From: Mucilaginibacter lappiensis
GTDB taxonomy: Bacteria > Bacteroidota > Bacteroidia > Sphingobacteriales > Sphingobacteriaceae
DNA length: 41,225 nt
Direction of reading: 5' to 3'
Assembly: GCF_900155965.1 (NCBI RefSeq)
Contig: NZ_FTMG01000027.1
Span: 1-41,225 of the forward strand
The position numbers and the translations under genes are program-made. Below the pieces are notes generated by a model. It was given only the letters and a program-made list of their open reading frames with translations. It searched no databases and was not told the origin of the DNA. The first letter of the stretch is position 1; the number at the start of each line of letters is the position of its first letter. Below are positions 32,426-39,963 of the stretch, piece after piece.

Positions 32426-34232
32426 ACAGACTCCAATCAATAACACCCGAACCGCACCTGCCGGACTTCCCAGTAGACGGGGACATATTTCTGTGGAAAA
32501 ACCGAAGAATGCAAAACGGGTCATTCTTCGGCTCTGGAAATACCTGAGCAGGCAGAAAATGCTGCTGCTTTTAATCCTTGCCCTACTGCTGATTAACATC
32601 GCAACTACGCTGCTTGGGTCATACTTTTTGCGGCCGATTATTAATCAATACATCATACCCCGTAATGTACCCGGCCTGATCCGGATGATCTTCGTGCTGC
32701 TCGGTATCTATATTGTCGGCGCAGCCGCCGGTATCTGGTTAAACCGCTTAATGATCGTTGTAGCGCAAAAGACCATCAACATTTTACGCGCAGATCTTTT
32801 CAGTAAACTGCAGTCGCTGCCGCTGAAGTTTTTTGACAGTAATAATCATGGCGATCTGATGAGCCGTTTTACCAATGATGTCGATAACGTCAGTGATTCT
32901 TTGAATACCAGTGTGCTGCAGTTATTTACCAGCACCATCACCTTATTGGGGATCATGGCGCTGATGATCTATATCAGCCCGCTGCTTACGCTGGTTACGC
33001 TCATCATTGTGCCGCTGATGCTCTGGATAGCCTCCGCCATTATCAAAAAAAGTAAAGGCTACTTTACTACCCAGCAAAATGCACTGGGAGCCGTTGACGG
33101 ATATGTAGAGGAAATTATCACGGGCCAGAAAGTGGTTAAGGTCTTTTGCTATGAAGACAGCGCTGCAATGGAATTTGAAAAACTCAATTACGACCTAAGG
33201 GATAAAGCAACCCAGGCGCAGTTATATTCCGGAGTTATGCAGCCCATCATCCAGAACCTGAACACGATCAATTTCGCGCTTACTGCAACTGTGGGCGGTC
33301 TGCTGGCTATTTTTAGGGGACTCGACCTTGGCGGCCTTGCCGCTTTCCTGCAATATTCCCGACAATTTGGTCGCCCGGTCAATGAGATTTCCAGCCAGTA
33401 TAACAGTTTACAGGCGGCCTTGGCAGGGGCAGAACGTATATTTCAGATCATGGATGAGGTCCCCGAAGTAGCCGACACTGCCGGTGCGGTCCGATTAATC
33501 AATATCAAAGGCGATGTTGAATTTAAGGCCGTCACCTTCGGTTATGATGCCGGTAAAGTTGTCCTTAAAAACATCAATATTCAGGCAAAGGTGGGTCAGA
33601 AGATCGCTTTAGTCGGATCAACCGGAGCCGGTAAAACGACCATTATGAACCTCCTGCCGCGCTTCTACGATATCCAGTCAGGGGTGATATCTATTGACGG
33701 TATAGATATAAAAAATGTACAAAGAAATAGTTTAAGGGAAACGCTCGCCATTGTTTTACAGGACACGCATCTCTTTACAGCAACGGTCATGGAAAATATC
33801 CGTTACGGGCGTTTGGCGGCCACCGATCAGGATGTTATAGCAGCAGCGGTACTTGCCGGTGCCGATTCCTTTATTCAGCGACTGCCAAACGGGTATCATA
33901 CCCTCCTGCATAATGATGGTGGCAACCTGAGTCAGGGGCAGCGGCAGCTGCTCAACATTGCCCGTTCAACCGTTGCCCGGCCTTCCATTTTGATCCTGGA
34001 TGAAGCCACAAGTTCCATTGACACGCGAACAGAACAGATCATACAAAAAGGGATGGATCAGCTGATGAAGAACAGGACCAGCTTTGTCATTGCTCACCGT
34101 TTGTCCACCGTACGCAACGCGGATGAAATCCTCGTGCTTGAAAATGGTGAGATCATTGAACGGGGCAGCCACCAGGTATTAATCGCAAAAAAAGGCAGGT
34201 ATTTCCAATTGTACACCGGTCAGTTTGATTAG
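32412..34232 (+). CDS. ABC exporter half, catalytic subunit
   Basis: The 606-residue partner has a cytosolic N-terminal tail of about 40 residues, a six-helix membrane domain and a canonical ATPase. Walker A is GSTGAGKTT, the signature LSQGQRQLLNIARS, Walker B ILILDEATSSID with catalytic Glu, and the switch His is present in VIAHRLSTV. Together with the preceding gene it makes a BmrCD-like heterodimer with one consensus ATP site. It is the last gene of the operon that begins with the BON protein at 28582. A short intergenic region with the next tandem operator follows. Confidence 0.9.
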   Translation: MTMNEQTPINNTRTAPAGLPSRRGHISVEKPKNAKRVILRLWKYLSRQKMLLLLILALLLINIATTLLGSYFLRPIINQYIIPRNVPGLIRMIFVLLGIYIVGAAAGIWLNRLMIVVAQKTINILRADLFSKLQSLPLKFFDSNNHGDLMSRFTNDVDNVSDSLNTSVLQLFTSTITLLGIMALMIYISPLLTLVTLIIVPLMLWIASAIIKKSKGYFTTQQNALGAVDGYVEEIITGQKVVKVFCYEDSAAMEFEKLNYDLRDKATQAQLYSGVMQPIIQNLNTINFALTATVGGLLAIFRGLDLGGLAAFLQYSRQFGRPVNEISSQYNSLQAALAGAERIFQIMDEVPEVADTAGAVRLINIKGDVEFKAVTFGYDAGKVVLKNINIQAKVGQKIALVGSTGAGKTTIMNLLPRFYDIQSGVISIDGIDIKNVQRNSLRETLAIVLQDTHLFTATVMENIRYGRLAATDQDVIAAAVLAGADSFIQRLPNGYHTLLHNDGGNLSQGQRQLLNIARSTVARPSILILDEATSSIDTRTEQIIQKGMDQLMKNRTSFVIAHRLSTVRNADEILVLENGEIIERGSHQVLIAKKGRYFQLYTGQFD

Positions 34233-34301
34233 GCGCTGCTATCGCTCTATTGTCTGCTGTTCCGTTACAACTATCATCTTATTTCTCCTGCTATTCCTGT
34301 T

Positions 34302-34366
34302 TGATCTCAATCATTTTCAAATATGATGGGTGTCATTTCCTCCCCCGACTAATAGCCGCAAGTTTG
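34302..34366 (+). promoter_or_regulatory. Tandem operator and promoter of the second BON gene
   Basis: TGATCTCAATCA (34302-34313, distal) and TGATGGGTGTCA (34324-34335, proximal) have centres 22 bp apart. The -7 box CAAGTTTG has TTTG at 34363, 33.5 bp from the proximal centre. Both dyads are perfect. Confidence 0.88.
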
Positions 34367-34414
34367 TACCAATCAAAATGGTCTGATTATAAACCATTAA
34401 AAGAAAAAGAAACC

Positions 34415-35074
34415 ATGAAAAGGAATGAAGAATTGCAAAAAGATGTACAGGATGCCATCAAATGGGAACCTCTATTAAACGCCGCTGAAATTGGTGTTAT
34501 TGCTAAAGACGGCGTGATCACGCTTACAGGAACCGTTGACAGCTACGCCAAAAAGTCGGAAGCAGAAAAGGCAGCCAAAAGCGTAAACGGCGTTAAAGCT
34601 GTGGTAGAAGAAATTGAGATCAGGTTCGGTAGTTATGGTAAAAAAACAGACGCCGAAATTGCAGAAGATATCTTAAGTGCTTTTGCAGCAAACTGGGAAG
34701 TTCCTGATGATAAACTAAAGGTTAAAGTGGAAGACGGCTGGGTTACCATTGAGGGTGAACTGAAGTGGAATTTCCAGAAAGATGCCGCTAAAAAATCAGT
34801 TAATAACCTTGTTGGTGTAATTGGCGTGATCAACAATATCACGATTAAACCGGAGAGCCATGATGAAGTGGAAAGAAAAGGGATTGAGCGTGCGCTTGAG
34901 CGCAACTGGTCCATAGGTGATCAGGACATCCAGGTTAAAGTTTCCGGCAGTAAAGTGACGCTGAACGGTACCGTTCATTCATTTTACGAAAAGGACGAAG
35001 CCGACCGGATTGCCTGGAACGCACCGGGTGTTTGTATCGTAGATAACGAACTGGTTATCGAATACGCAGATTAA
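34415..35074 (+). CDS. Protein with three BON domains (paralogue)
   Basis: From the ATG at 34415 the protein has 219 residues, the same length as its paralogue at 28582. It has the same three BON repeats: ELQKDVQDAIKWEP and AKDGVITLTGTVDSYAKKSE, then VEDGWVTIEGELKWNFQKDA, then VSGSKVTLNGTVHSFYEKDE. A longer frame opens at 34250, but the promoter's -7 box at 34359-34366 shows that transcription starts after it. The gene has a strong terminator directly behind, so it is mainly monocistronic. Role as for the family: membrane-associated stress protein, not further defined. Confidence 0.88.
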   Translation: MKRNEELQKDVQDAIKWEPLLNAAEIGVIAKDGVITLTGTVDSYAKKSEAEKAAKSVNGVKAVVEEIEIRFGSYGKKTDAEIAEDILSAFAANWEVPDDKLKVKVEDGWVTIEGELKWNFQKDAAKKSVNNLVGVIGVINNITIKPESHDEVERKGIERALERNWSIGDQDIQVKVSGSKVTLNGTVHSFYEKDEADRIAWNAPGVCIVDNELVIEYAD

Positions 35075-35081
35075 TATTTCT

Positions 35082-35123
35082 ACAAACAGAAGGAGGATAT
35101 CCTTCTCCTGTTTGTATTTTTTT
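35082..35123 (+). terminator. Intrinsic terminator of the second BON gene
   Basis: A long, nearly perfect hairpin (ACAAACAGAAGGAGGATAT with ATATCCTTCTCCTGTTTGT, sharing the centre) is followed by ATTTTTTT. It begins 8 bp after the stop codon at 35074. Confidence 0.8.
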
Positions 35124-35176
35124 AAGTCACCAAAACTCGCAATTGATACCAAATCATTTAATCAAACTATCCTACG

Positions 35177-35440
35177 ATGAATACACAGCAAATAGAGTCT
35201 TTCAGCGTTCTGAAAATGAAAAGCCTGGATCAGATTGCTCCCGAAGCAATCAACGGTGCATTAATACAAGCGGAAGCAAGGCTTGAAATCTGGCAAAAGA
35301 AAAGCTATTATGAAAGAGTAGCCATGTTAGCCAGGGTAGCGGATCAGATGTCCGATAAAACGGGTCAGTTGTCTCTGTTAATTGCTTTGGAAATAGACAA
35401 ATTACTGGCCCAAAGCCACGAAGAAATTACCCTGATGTAA
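35177..35440 (+). pseudogene. N-terminal aldehyde dehydrogenase fragment
   Basis: The 87-residue frame aligns over its whole length with residues 1-87 of the aldehyde dehydrogenase at 36263: IAPEAINGALIQAEARLEIW against MTPAVINAAIAQAENTFETW, then RVADQMSDKTGQLSLLIALE against RVAQIMRERSDQLSALITLE. It then stops, so NAD-binding and catalytic parts are missing. It is a remnant of a second, diverged aldehyde dehydrogenase gene or of a tandem duplication. It has no clear tandem operator of its own. Confidence 0.8.
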
Positions 35441-35484
35441 GCCTCGGCGCTATAAATAATTATTCACTTCACAAAAAAACAATC

Positions 35485-35712
35485 ATGATGTATTATAATA
35501 ATTACTGGGGCATGGACCTCATCTGGTGGTGTGCATGGATAGTCATGCTGCTTTGGATATTTGCTGTTCCCTATAATATTCCCGGACAGCGCAACAGGAA
35601 AGACTCCCCGCTGGATGTCTTGCTCAAACGATTCGCCGCCGGTGAGATCGGCAAGGAAGAATATGCTGAGCGAAAAAAGATCATTGAGATCGAAATGATC
35701 AGAGAAAGTTGA
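35485..35712 (+). CDS. Small membrane protein with SHOCT domain
   Basis: The 75-residue protein has an aromatic membrane helix (about residues 10-29, LIWWCAWIVMLLWIFAV). A C-terminal SHOCT motif follows (DSPLDVLLKRFAAGEIGKEE, then YAERKKII). SHOCT domains are short helical hairpins found at the ends of many small bacterial membrane proteins; their role is thought to be oligomerisation. The start could be either of two adjacent Met codons. It is spaced 44 bp after the aldehyde dehydrogenase remnant and 37 bp before the phosphotransfer-domain protein. Confidence 0.78.
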   Translation: MMYYNNYWGMDLIWWCAWIVMLLWIFAVPYNIPGQRNRKDSPLDVLLKRFAAGEIGKEEYAERKKIIEIEMIRES

Positions 35713-35749
35713 GCCATACATATGATTGTCTTAAAAATTTAACCTTGCC

Positions 35750-36121
35750 ATGCCCGAACCACAATTCCATCCTGAAAAGAAAACTGTCATCAAAAACGAT
35801 TTCAAGGAATGTAAGGCCAAGCTGCTTTTCGACCAAAAGGCGGGAGCATTGAAGAACCGGATACTATTACTGGAAAAGGAAAATGCTGAATTCATCCGGC
35901 TCTTAAAGAATGAAAAGGAACTTAACCTGGAAAAAGCGGAATCTCTTTCCACTATATCCCATGACTGCCGTTCGCCCTTAACCGGCATCCAATTGTCAGT
36001 CTCATTAATTGAGCGTTATTATGACCGGTTGGACAGGCAGAAATTATTTGGTCATTTAGGTAAAATAAAACTTGCGGTAGTCGAACTGACCGGCAGGCTA
36101 GATGAACTGATCAAAGTTTAA
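35750..36121 (+). CDS. Stand-alone HisKA (DHp) domain protein
   Basis: The 123-residue protein has a charged coiled-coil N terminus (about 30-65) and then only a kinase dimerisation/phosphotransfer domain. H71 lies in STISHDCRSPLTGIQLSVSL, followed by a second helix GKIKLAVVELTGRLDELIKV. No HATPase domain follows before the stop. The domain resembles that of the FixL-like kinase at 21793-22980 (SHEFRTPLTSVKLSASLIEK, NKIKQAVSSLT). It could form mixed dimers with that kinase or accept its phosphate, or be a truncated kinase. It lies just upstream of the aldehyde dehydrogenase promoter. Confidence 0.75.
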   Translation: MPEPQFHPEKKTVIKNDFKECKAKLLFDQKAGALKNRILLLEKENAEFIRLLKNEKELNLEKAESLSTISHDCRSPLTGIQLSVSLIERYYDRLDRQKLFGHLGKIKLAVVELTGRLDELIKV

Positions 36122-36144
36122 AGGCAGTAACAAGGCTGTCATAT

Positions 36145-36209
36145 TGATTTCAATCACCTTTGAAAGTGACCGGCATCATTTCCCGGGTTAGGTTTATTAG
36201 GCAGATTTG
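36145..36209 (+). promoter_or_regulatory. Tandem operator and promoter of the aldehyde dehydrogenase gene
   Basis: TGATTTCAATCA (36145-36156, distal) and TGACCGGCATCA (36167-36178, proximal) have centres 22 bp apart. The -7 box CAGATTTG has TTTG at 36206, 33.5 bp from the proximal centre. Both dyads are perfect. Confidence 0.88.
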
Positions 36210-36262
36210 TACAGGTAATTCAGGTGTAAAAGACGCTTGTAATCCATTATCAACAACCAATT

Positions 36263-37645
36263 ATGAGTATTCAAACCATTAATCCATTTAACAATAAGGT
36301 TGTTAAATCATTTGAAGAAATGACACCGGCTGTCATAAACGCTGCGATAGCACAGGCGGAAAATACATTTGAAACCTGGCGCAAACGCCCGTTTTCCGGT
36401 AAGGCTGAGATATTGCACCGTGTAGCGCAGATTATGCGTGAAAGATCAGACCAGCTTTCGGCATTAATTACCTTAGAGATGGGGAAATTGTATGTGCAGA
36501 GTGAAGGTGAAATCGCATTAAGCGCAGATATCATCGATTATTATGCAACCAACGGCGAAAAGTTTTTAGCGGACGAAAAATTGAATCCCGAATACGGAGA
36601 AGCATACATCAAAAAAAGCCCTATTGGTGTGTTGCTCGGTGTGGAACCCTGGAACTTTCCGTTCTACCAGGTTGCGCGTTTTGCTGCGCCCAATATCATG
36701 ATCGGTAATGTGGTACTGGTTAAACATGCCTCAAATGTACCGCAGTGTGCCCAGGCCATTGAAGATATATTTTTAGAAGCGGGTGCCCCAAAGGGATTGT
36801 ACACTAACCTGTTTATTTCAGGAGGCAATGTTTCGGCCTATATATCCGACGAGCGTATCAAAGGTGTTTCTCTTACAGGCAGCGAACTGGCGGGTGTAAG
36901 CCTTGCAGCCGCAGCAGGAAAAGCGTTAAAGAAATCTGTATTGGAACTGGGAGGCAGTGATGCTTTCATCGTTTTAGAAGATGCAGACATCGATCAGGCA
37001 GTCGCCTGGGCAGTAATAGGTCGTATGAATAATACCGGTCAGTGCTGTGTTGCAGCGAAAAGGTTTATCGTGGTTGATGCGGTGGCGGACGAGTTTCTGA
37101 CTAAATTCAAGGCAAAATTGACTGGTTTAAAAGTTGGTGACCCGATGGACAGCGATACCCAGCTTGGACCATTGAGCAGCGAGGGTGCAGCGGTACAGCT
37201 TGCCGACCAGGTACAGCGTTCTGTTGATGCCGGTGCTAAGCTTATCCTTGGTGGCAAACGCATTGACCGCGCCGGTGCATTTATCGAGGCCACTATATTA
37301 ACTGATATCAAGCCGGGAATGGCAGCTTATCATGAAGAGTTGTTTGGCCCGGTAGCTTCCTTTTATCGGGTTAAGGATGAAGCGGAAGCCATAAAACTGG
37401 CAAACGATTCACCTTTTGGTTTGGGCGGTTCTGTTTTTACCGCTGATAAAAAAAGGGGAGAAGATGTGGCTGCGCTGATAGATACCGGAATGGTGTTTAT
37501 CAATCATCCTACCTGGACACAGCCGGATCTGCCCTTTGGCGGAACAAAACGTTCAGGTTATGGCCGTGAGCTATCCAGACTCGGCGTTGAAGAGTTTGTC
37601 AATAAAAAACTGATCAGGTTCAGCGAATACGCAGACCCTTTTTAG
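36263..37645 (+). CDS. Aldehyde dehydrogenase (succinate-semialdehyde dehydrogenase type)
   Basis: The 460-residue enzyme has the family's active-site set: N131 in EPWNFPFYQV, E228 in LELGGSDAFI and the nucleophile C262 in NNTGQCCVAAKR. The C-terminal motif PFGGTKRSGYGRELS is typical of the GabD/YneI group that oxidises succinate semialdehyde or related aldehydes with NAD(P). The length is at the short end, as usual for this group. It has a perfect island promoter and a strong hairpin behind it. With the alcohol dehydrogenase it may clear or use aldehydes formed under low oxygen (inference). Confidence 0.92.
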   Translation: MSIQTINPFNNKVVKSFEEMTPAVINAAIAQAENTFETWRKRPFSGKAEILHRVAQIMRERSDQLSALITLEMGKLYVQSEGEIALSADIIDYYATNGEKFLADEKLNPEYGEAYIKKSPIGVLLGVEPWNFPFYQVARFAAPNIMIGNVVLVKHASNVPQCAQAIEDIFLEAGAPKGLYTNLFISGGNVSAYISDERIKGVSLTGSELAGVSLAAAAGKALKKSVLELGGSDAFIVLEDADIDQAVAWAVIGRMNNTGQCCVAAKRFIVVDAVADEFLTKFKAKLTGLKVGDPMDSDTQLGPLSSEGAAVQLADQVQRSVDAGAKLILGGKRIDRAGAFIEATILTDIKPGMAAYHEELFGPVASFYRVKDEAEAIKLANDSPFGLGGSVFTADKKRGEDVAALIDTGMVFINHPTWTQPDLPFGGTKRSGYGRELSRLGVEEFVNKKLIRFSEYADPF

Positions 37646-37652
37646 CGCAATC

Positions 37653-37690
37653 CCGGGAACACCTGCGTAAAATGGGTGTTCCCGGTTTTA
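37653..37690 (+). terminator. Terminator or attenuator after the aldehyde dehydrogenase gene
   Basis: CCGGGAACACC (37653-37663) pairs perfectly with GGTGTTCCCGG (37675-37685) around an 11-base loop and is followed by TTTTAT. The VIT-family gene starts 29 bp later with no separate operator seen, so it may depend on read-through. Confidence 0.75.
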
Positions 37691-37718
37691 TAAAAAACAT
37701 AAAAATCCGCCAGGAGCC

Positions 37719-38222
37719 ATGAACAAACACACAGCTAAGGAAAGCGCCGCACGATATGTGTTACAGAAAGTCCAGCCGGCGCTTCTTGGACTAATGGATG
37801 GTTCGGTATCCACGCTGGCACCTTTATTTGCAGCCGTAGGCTTGACCAACCAGACTCATAAAGCATTTTTTGTAGGACTGGCAGCCGCGATAGGAGCCGG
37901 TATCAGTATGGGACTTGCCGAAGCCTTATCTGACGATGGTGCTGTGACCAGACGCGGGAACCCGGTTTACCGGGGAATGATCACCGGGTTTGCTACGGCA
38001 ATCGGCGGTATGCTGCATACCCTGCCGTTCCTGATCAAAGATTTGAACAGGGCACTGCATTTGGCCTACCTGGTAGTTATCATAGAGTTGGTCTGCATTG
38101 CCATGATCCGGTACAAGTTTATGAAGTCGCCGCTCTGGTCAACTATTCTGCAGGTGATTGTCGGTGGAGGGATTGTCTTTCTTTTAGGCATATGGCTAGG
38201 TAAACTGGGCGTATCGGATTAA
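37719..38222 (+). CDS. VIT1/CCC1-family membrane protein
   Basis: The 167-residue protein has about five hydrophobic segments. The VIT signature is near the N terminus: PALLGLMDGSVSTLAPLFAA, then GLAAAIGAGISMGLAEALSD. This family moves iron or manganese across membranes; plant and yeast members store Fe/Mn in vacuoles. Bacterial short forms are less well defined. It follows the aldehyde dehydrogenase gene and its terminator, on the same strand. Its place in the island would fit control of free iron when redox conditions change (inference). Confidence 0.82.
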   Translation: MNKHTAKESAARYVLQKVQPALLGLMDGSVSTLAPLFAAVGLTNQTHKAFFVGLAAAIGAGISMGLAEALSDDGAVTRRGNPVYRGMITGFATAIGGMLHTLPFLIKDLNRALHLAYLVVIIELVCIAMIRYKFMKSPLWSTILQVIVGGGIVFLLGIWLGKLGVSD

Positions 38223-38229
38223 CACAATT

Positions 38230-39315
38230 TCATCTGTTCTGATTTACTGGTAACTCATCGGGCATATCCAGTCTTGCTGCTCCGATTCGGTTATCAGTCA
38301 TTCCGTAATAAATATCAAAACGATCCGGGGTTCCCAGATCATTGCGCTGGTCAATGCCGGTCGGAAAAACCACATCAGCAATAATTCCGACTTTTTCTGC
38401 CGCAAGTTCCGGTGACAGCACCGGCTTAGGTGACCTGTAGAGGATTTTGGCAGGGTCGTCTTTGTCCAGAATCATTACGCCTGCCGAATATACCAGCTGA
38501 TGCGGGTTTAAGGGATTGTCAACAATTTGACCTACGCCATGATACAATAACAGCCAGCCATGCTTGGTTAAAACAGGTGGCGTCCCGGCCCCTATTTTCA
38601 ATTTTTCCCAGGGTAGTTCAGGAAGTGCAAGCGGACTATTTGAAGCAAATCTGGGCAGCTGATCTTTATTATAACCTGTTTTGTTCAAATGACTGTAGGA
38701 TATCCAGATACATTCATGGTGATCCCGTATTCTGCGGTCTTTGGGATCAAGTATAATTTCTTCGGGTGCCGTTCCGGGGAAGAGCGGCCTGTGCAGCATG
38801 ACCATGGAGTTATGCCCATGAGGGCTTAGCAGTTCCCTGGGAAATATACAGGCGTCCTTATTATTGACATGGTTAAATTCAATTTGTTTAAAAGGTGCGA
38901 ATTTGGCAAGCCCTAACCGTTCCCATTTCAACAGGTCCTTTGATATCGCCAGTGCGATACGCGGGCCTTCGGATGAAAAGGCCGTGTAAGTCATAATATA
39001 CCGCTTTAGCGGCTCAACAAAGCTGATCCTGGGATCTTCGCATCCACCTCCTGTCGGGTTCTTTTCATAATCAACTTCCGGTTCAAGCGCTATTCCCAAA
39101 CGCTCGACACCGACAGGATCGCCTGTATCGTTAAAAAGGACTTTTGCGATACCGATGCGTGAATAATTGCCTTTAGCCACAACTCTTGGAAATAAGTATA
39201 GTGTTCCGTCCGGACTTCTTGCAGTCGCAGGATTCAGCACACCCTCGGCTTCCATTTCATTACCCGGCTCCGGTTCCATCACCACTCCCAGCCTATGTAA
39301 TTTTAGTGTAGTCAT
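38230..39315 (-). CDS. Glycoside hydrolase family 130-like (mannoside phosphorylase type)
   Basis: The 361-residue protein is a five-bladed beta-propeller of the GH130/GH43-like group: LNPATARSPDGTLYLFPRV, a strongly conserved GGCEDPRISFVEPLKRYIMT, NNKDACIFPREL, and LLYHGVG near residue 257. GH130 enzymes phosphorolyse or hydrolyse beta-mannosides; the Asp of EDPR is the usual catalytic acid. No signal peptide is seen, so it is cytosolic. It is convergent with the VIT gene (7 bp between stops) and is the last intact gene before the decayed right-hand region. Only a weak partial match to the island operator lies upstream. Confidence 0.88.
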   Translation of the reverse strand: MTTLKLHRLGVVMEPEPGNEMEAEGVLNPATARSPDGTLYLFPRVVAKGNYSRIGIAKVLFNDTGDPVGVERLGIALEPEVDYEKNPTGGGCEDPRISFVEPLKRYIMTYTAFSSEGPRIALAISKDLLKWERLGLAKFAPFKQIEFNHVNNKDACIFPRELLSPHGHNSMVMLHRPLFPGTAPEEIILDPKDRRIRDHHECIWISYSHLNKTGYNKDQLPRFASNSPLALPELPWEKLKIGAGTPPVLTKHGWLLLYHGVGQIVDNPLNPHQLVYSAGVMILDKDDPAKILYRSPKPVLSPELAAEKVGIIADVVFPTGIDQRNDLGTPDRFDIYYGMTDNRIGAARLDMPDELPVNQNR

Positions 39316-39963
39316 GTTTTGTTGAAATTCATACTGTTGAAAAAGTCAAACGGCAGTTATTGACTAACACAATTAAGTGCGAATAGTTATAAGGATATCG
39401 TAATAGCCATGTTTTTCAACATAATTCCGGTTCGCCGAAAGTCACAGGCTAGATTCAGTGATCGTTTTATCTTTCTTGGCTTTGAGTTTTTTTGCTGAGC
39501 GGTAACCTGCAATATTGAACGATTTGGTTCATCAATAAGGTAGATCGTGCTGAAGTTGGCAATGTCTTCGTTGATATTATGAAAGTTTTTACCAGCGAAC
39601 TTTGTAAAAATGCGACCAAAAGGCATTCCAAATTGGAGGCCTTATCGCTCATATTCAATCTACTCCGCTGGATAGAAGAGCGTAATTGATAATCAATCAA
39701 TTCTTGAATCCGGCCCAATAAGGAAGGGCATCTCACCTACTGGTATTAAAATATATAAAAAACTCAAATTACCAATAAATTGGATATTCCGTGATGCTTG
39801 ACCAGATGATTCCGTACGCAATAAAGCACTTAGTTGTGTAACAGATGGAATTAAATTAAGAGTAGAGATCAATAAACTATCATGGTCAAAATGTAGCAGA
39901 ATTACCTATACCATATTTTAAGAACTGGCTGATCAACAGTCCCAGAATGCCCATCGTGAGTTC
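39316..39963. other. Decayed or non-coding stretch
   Basis: This 648-bp stretch holds only short minus-strand frames (for example 39736-39467 and 39626-39387) that overlap in different frames and show no family I recognise. They may be the shattered remains of a gene. No operator, terminator or RNA gene is evident. Confidence 0.4.

Noticed and set aside
35144..35156. TGATACCAAATCA upstream of the aldehyde dehydrogenase remnant
   Set aside because: The spacer is 7 bp rather than 6 and there is no tandem partner or correctly placed -7 box.
39335..39389. TGA-N5-TCA and a partial dyad (TGCGAATAGTTA at 39378-39389) with a TTTG box upstream of the GH130 gene
   Set aside because: The first has the wrong spacer and the second matches only half of each site; there is no tandem partner at 22 bp. 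The GH130 gene is not counted in the regulon.
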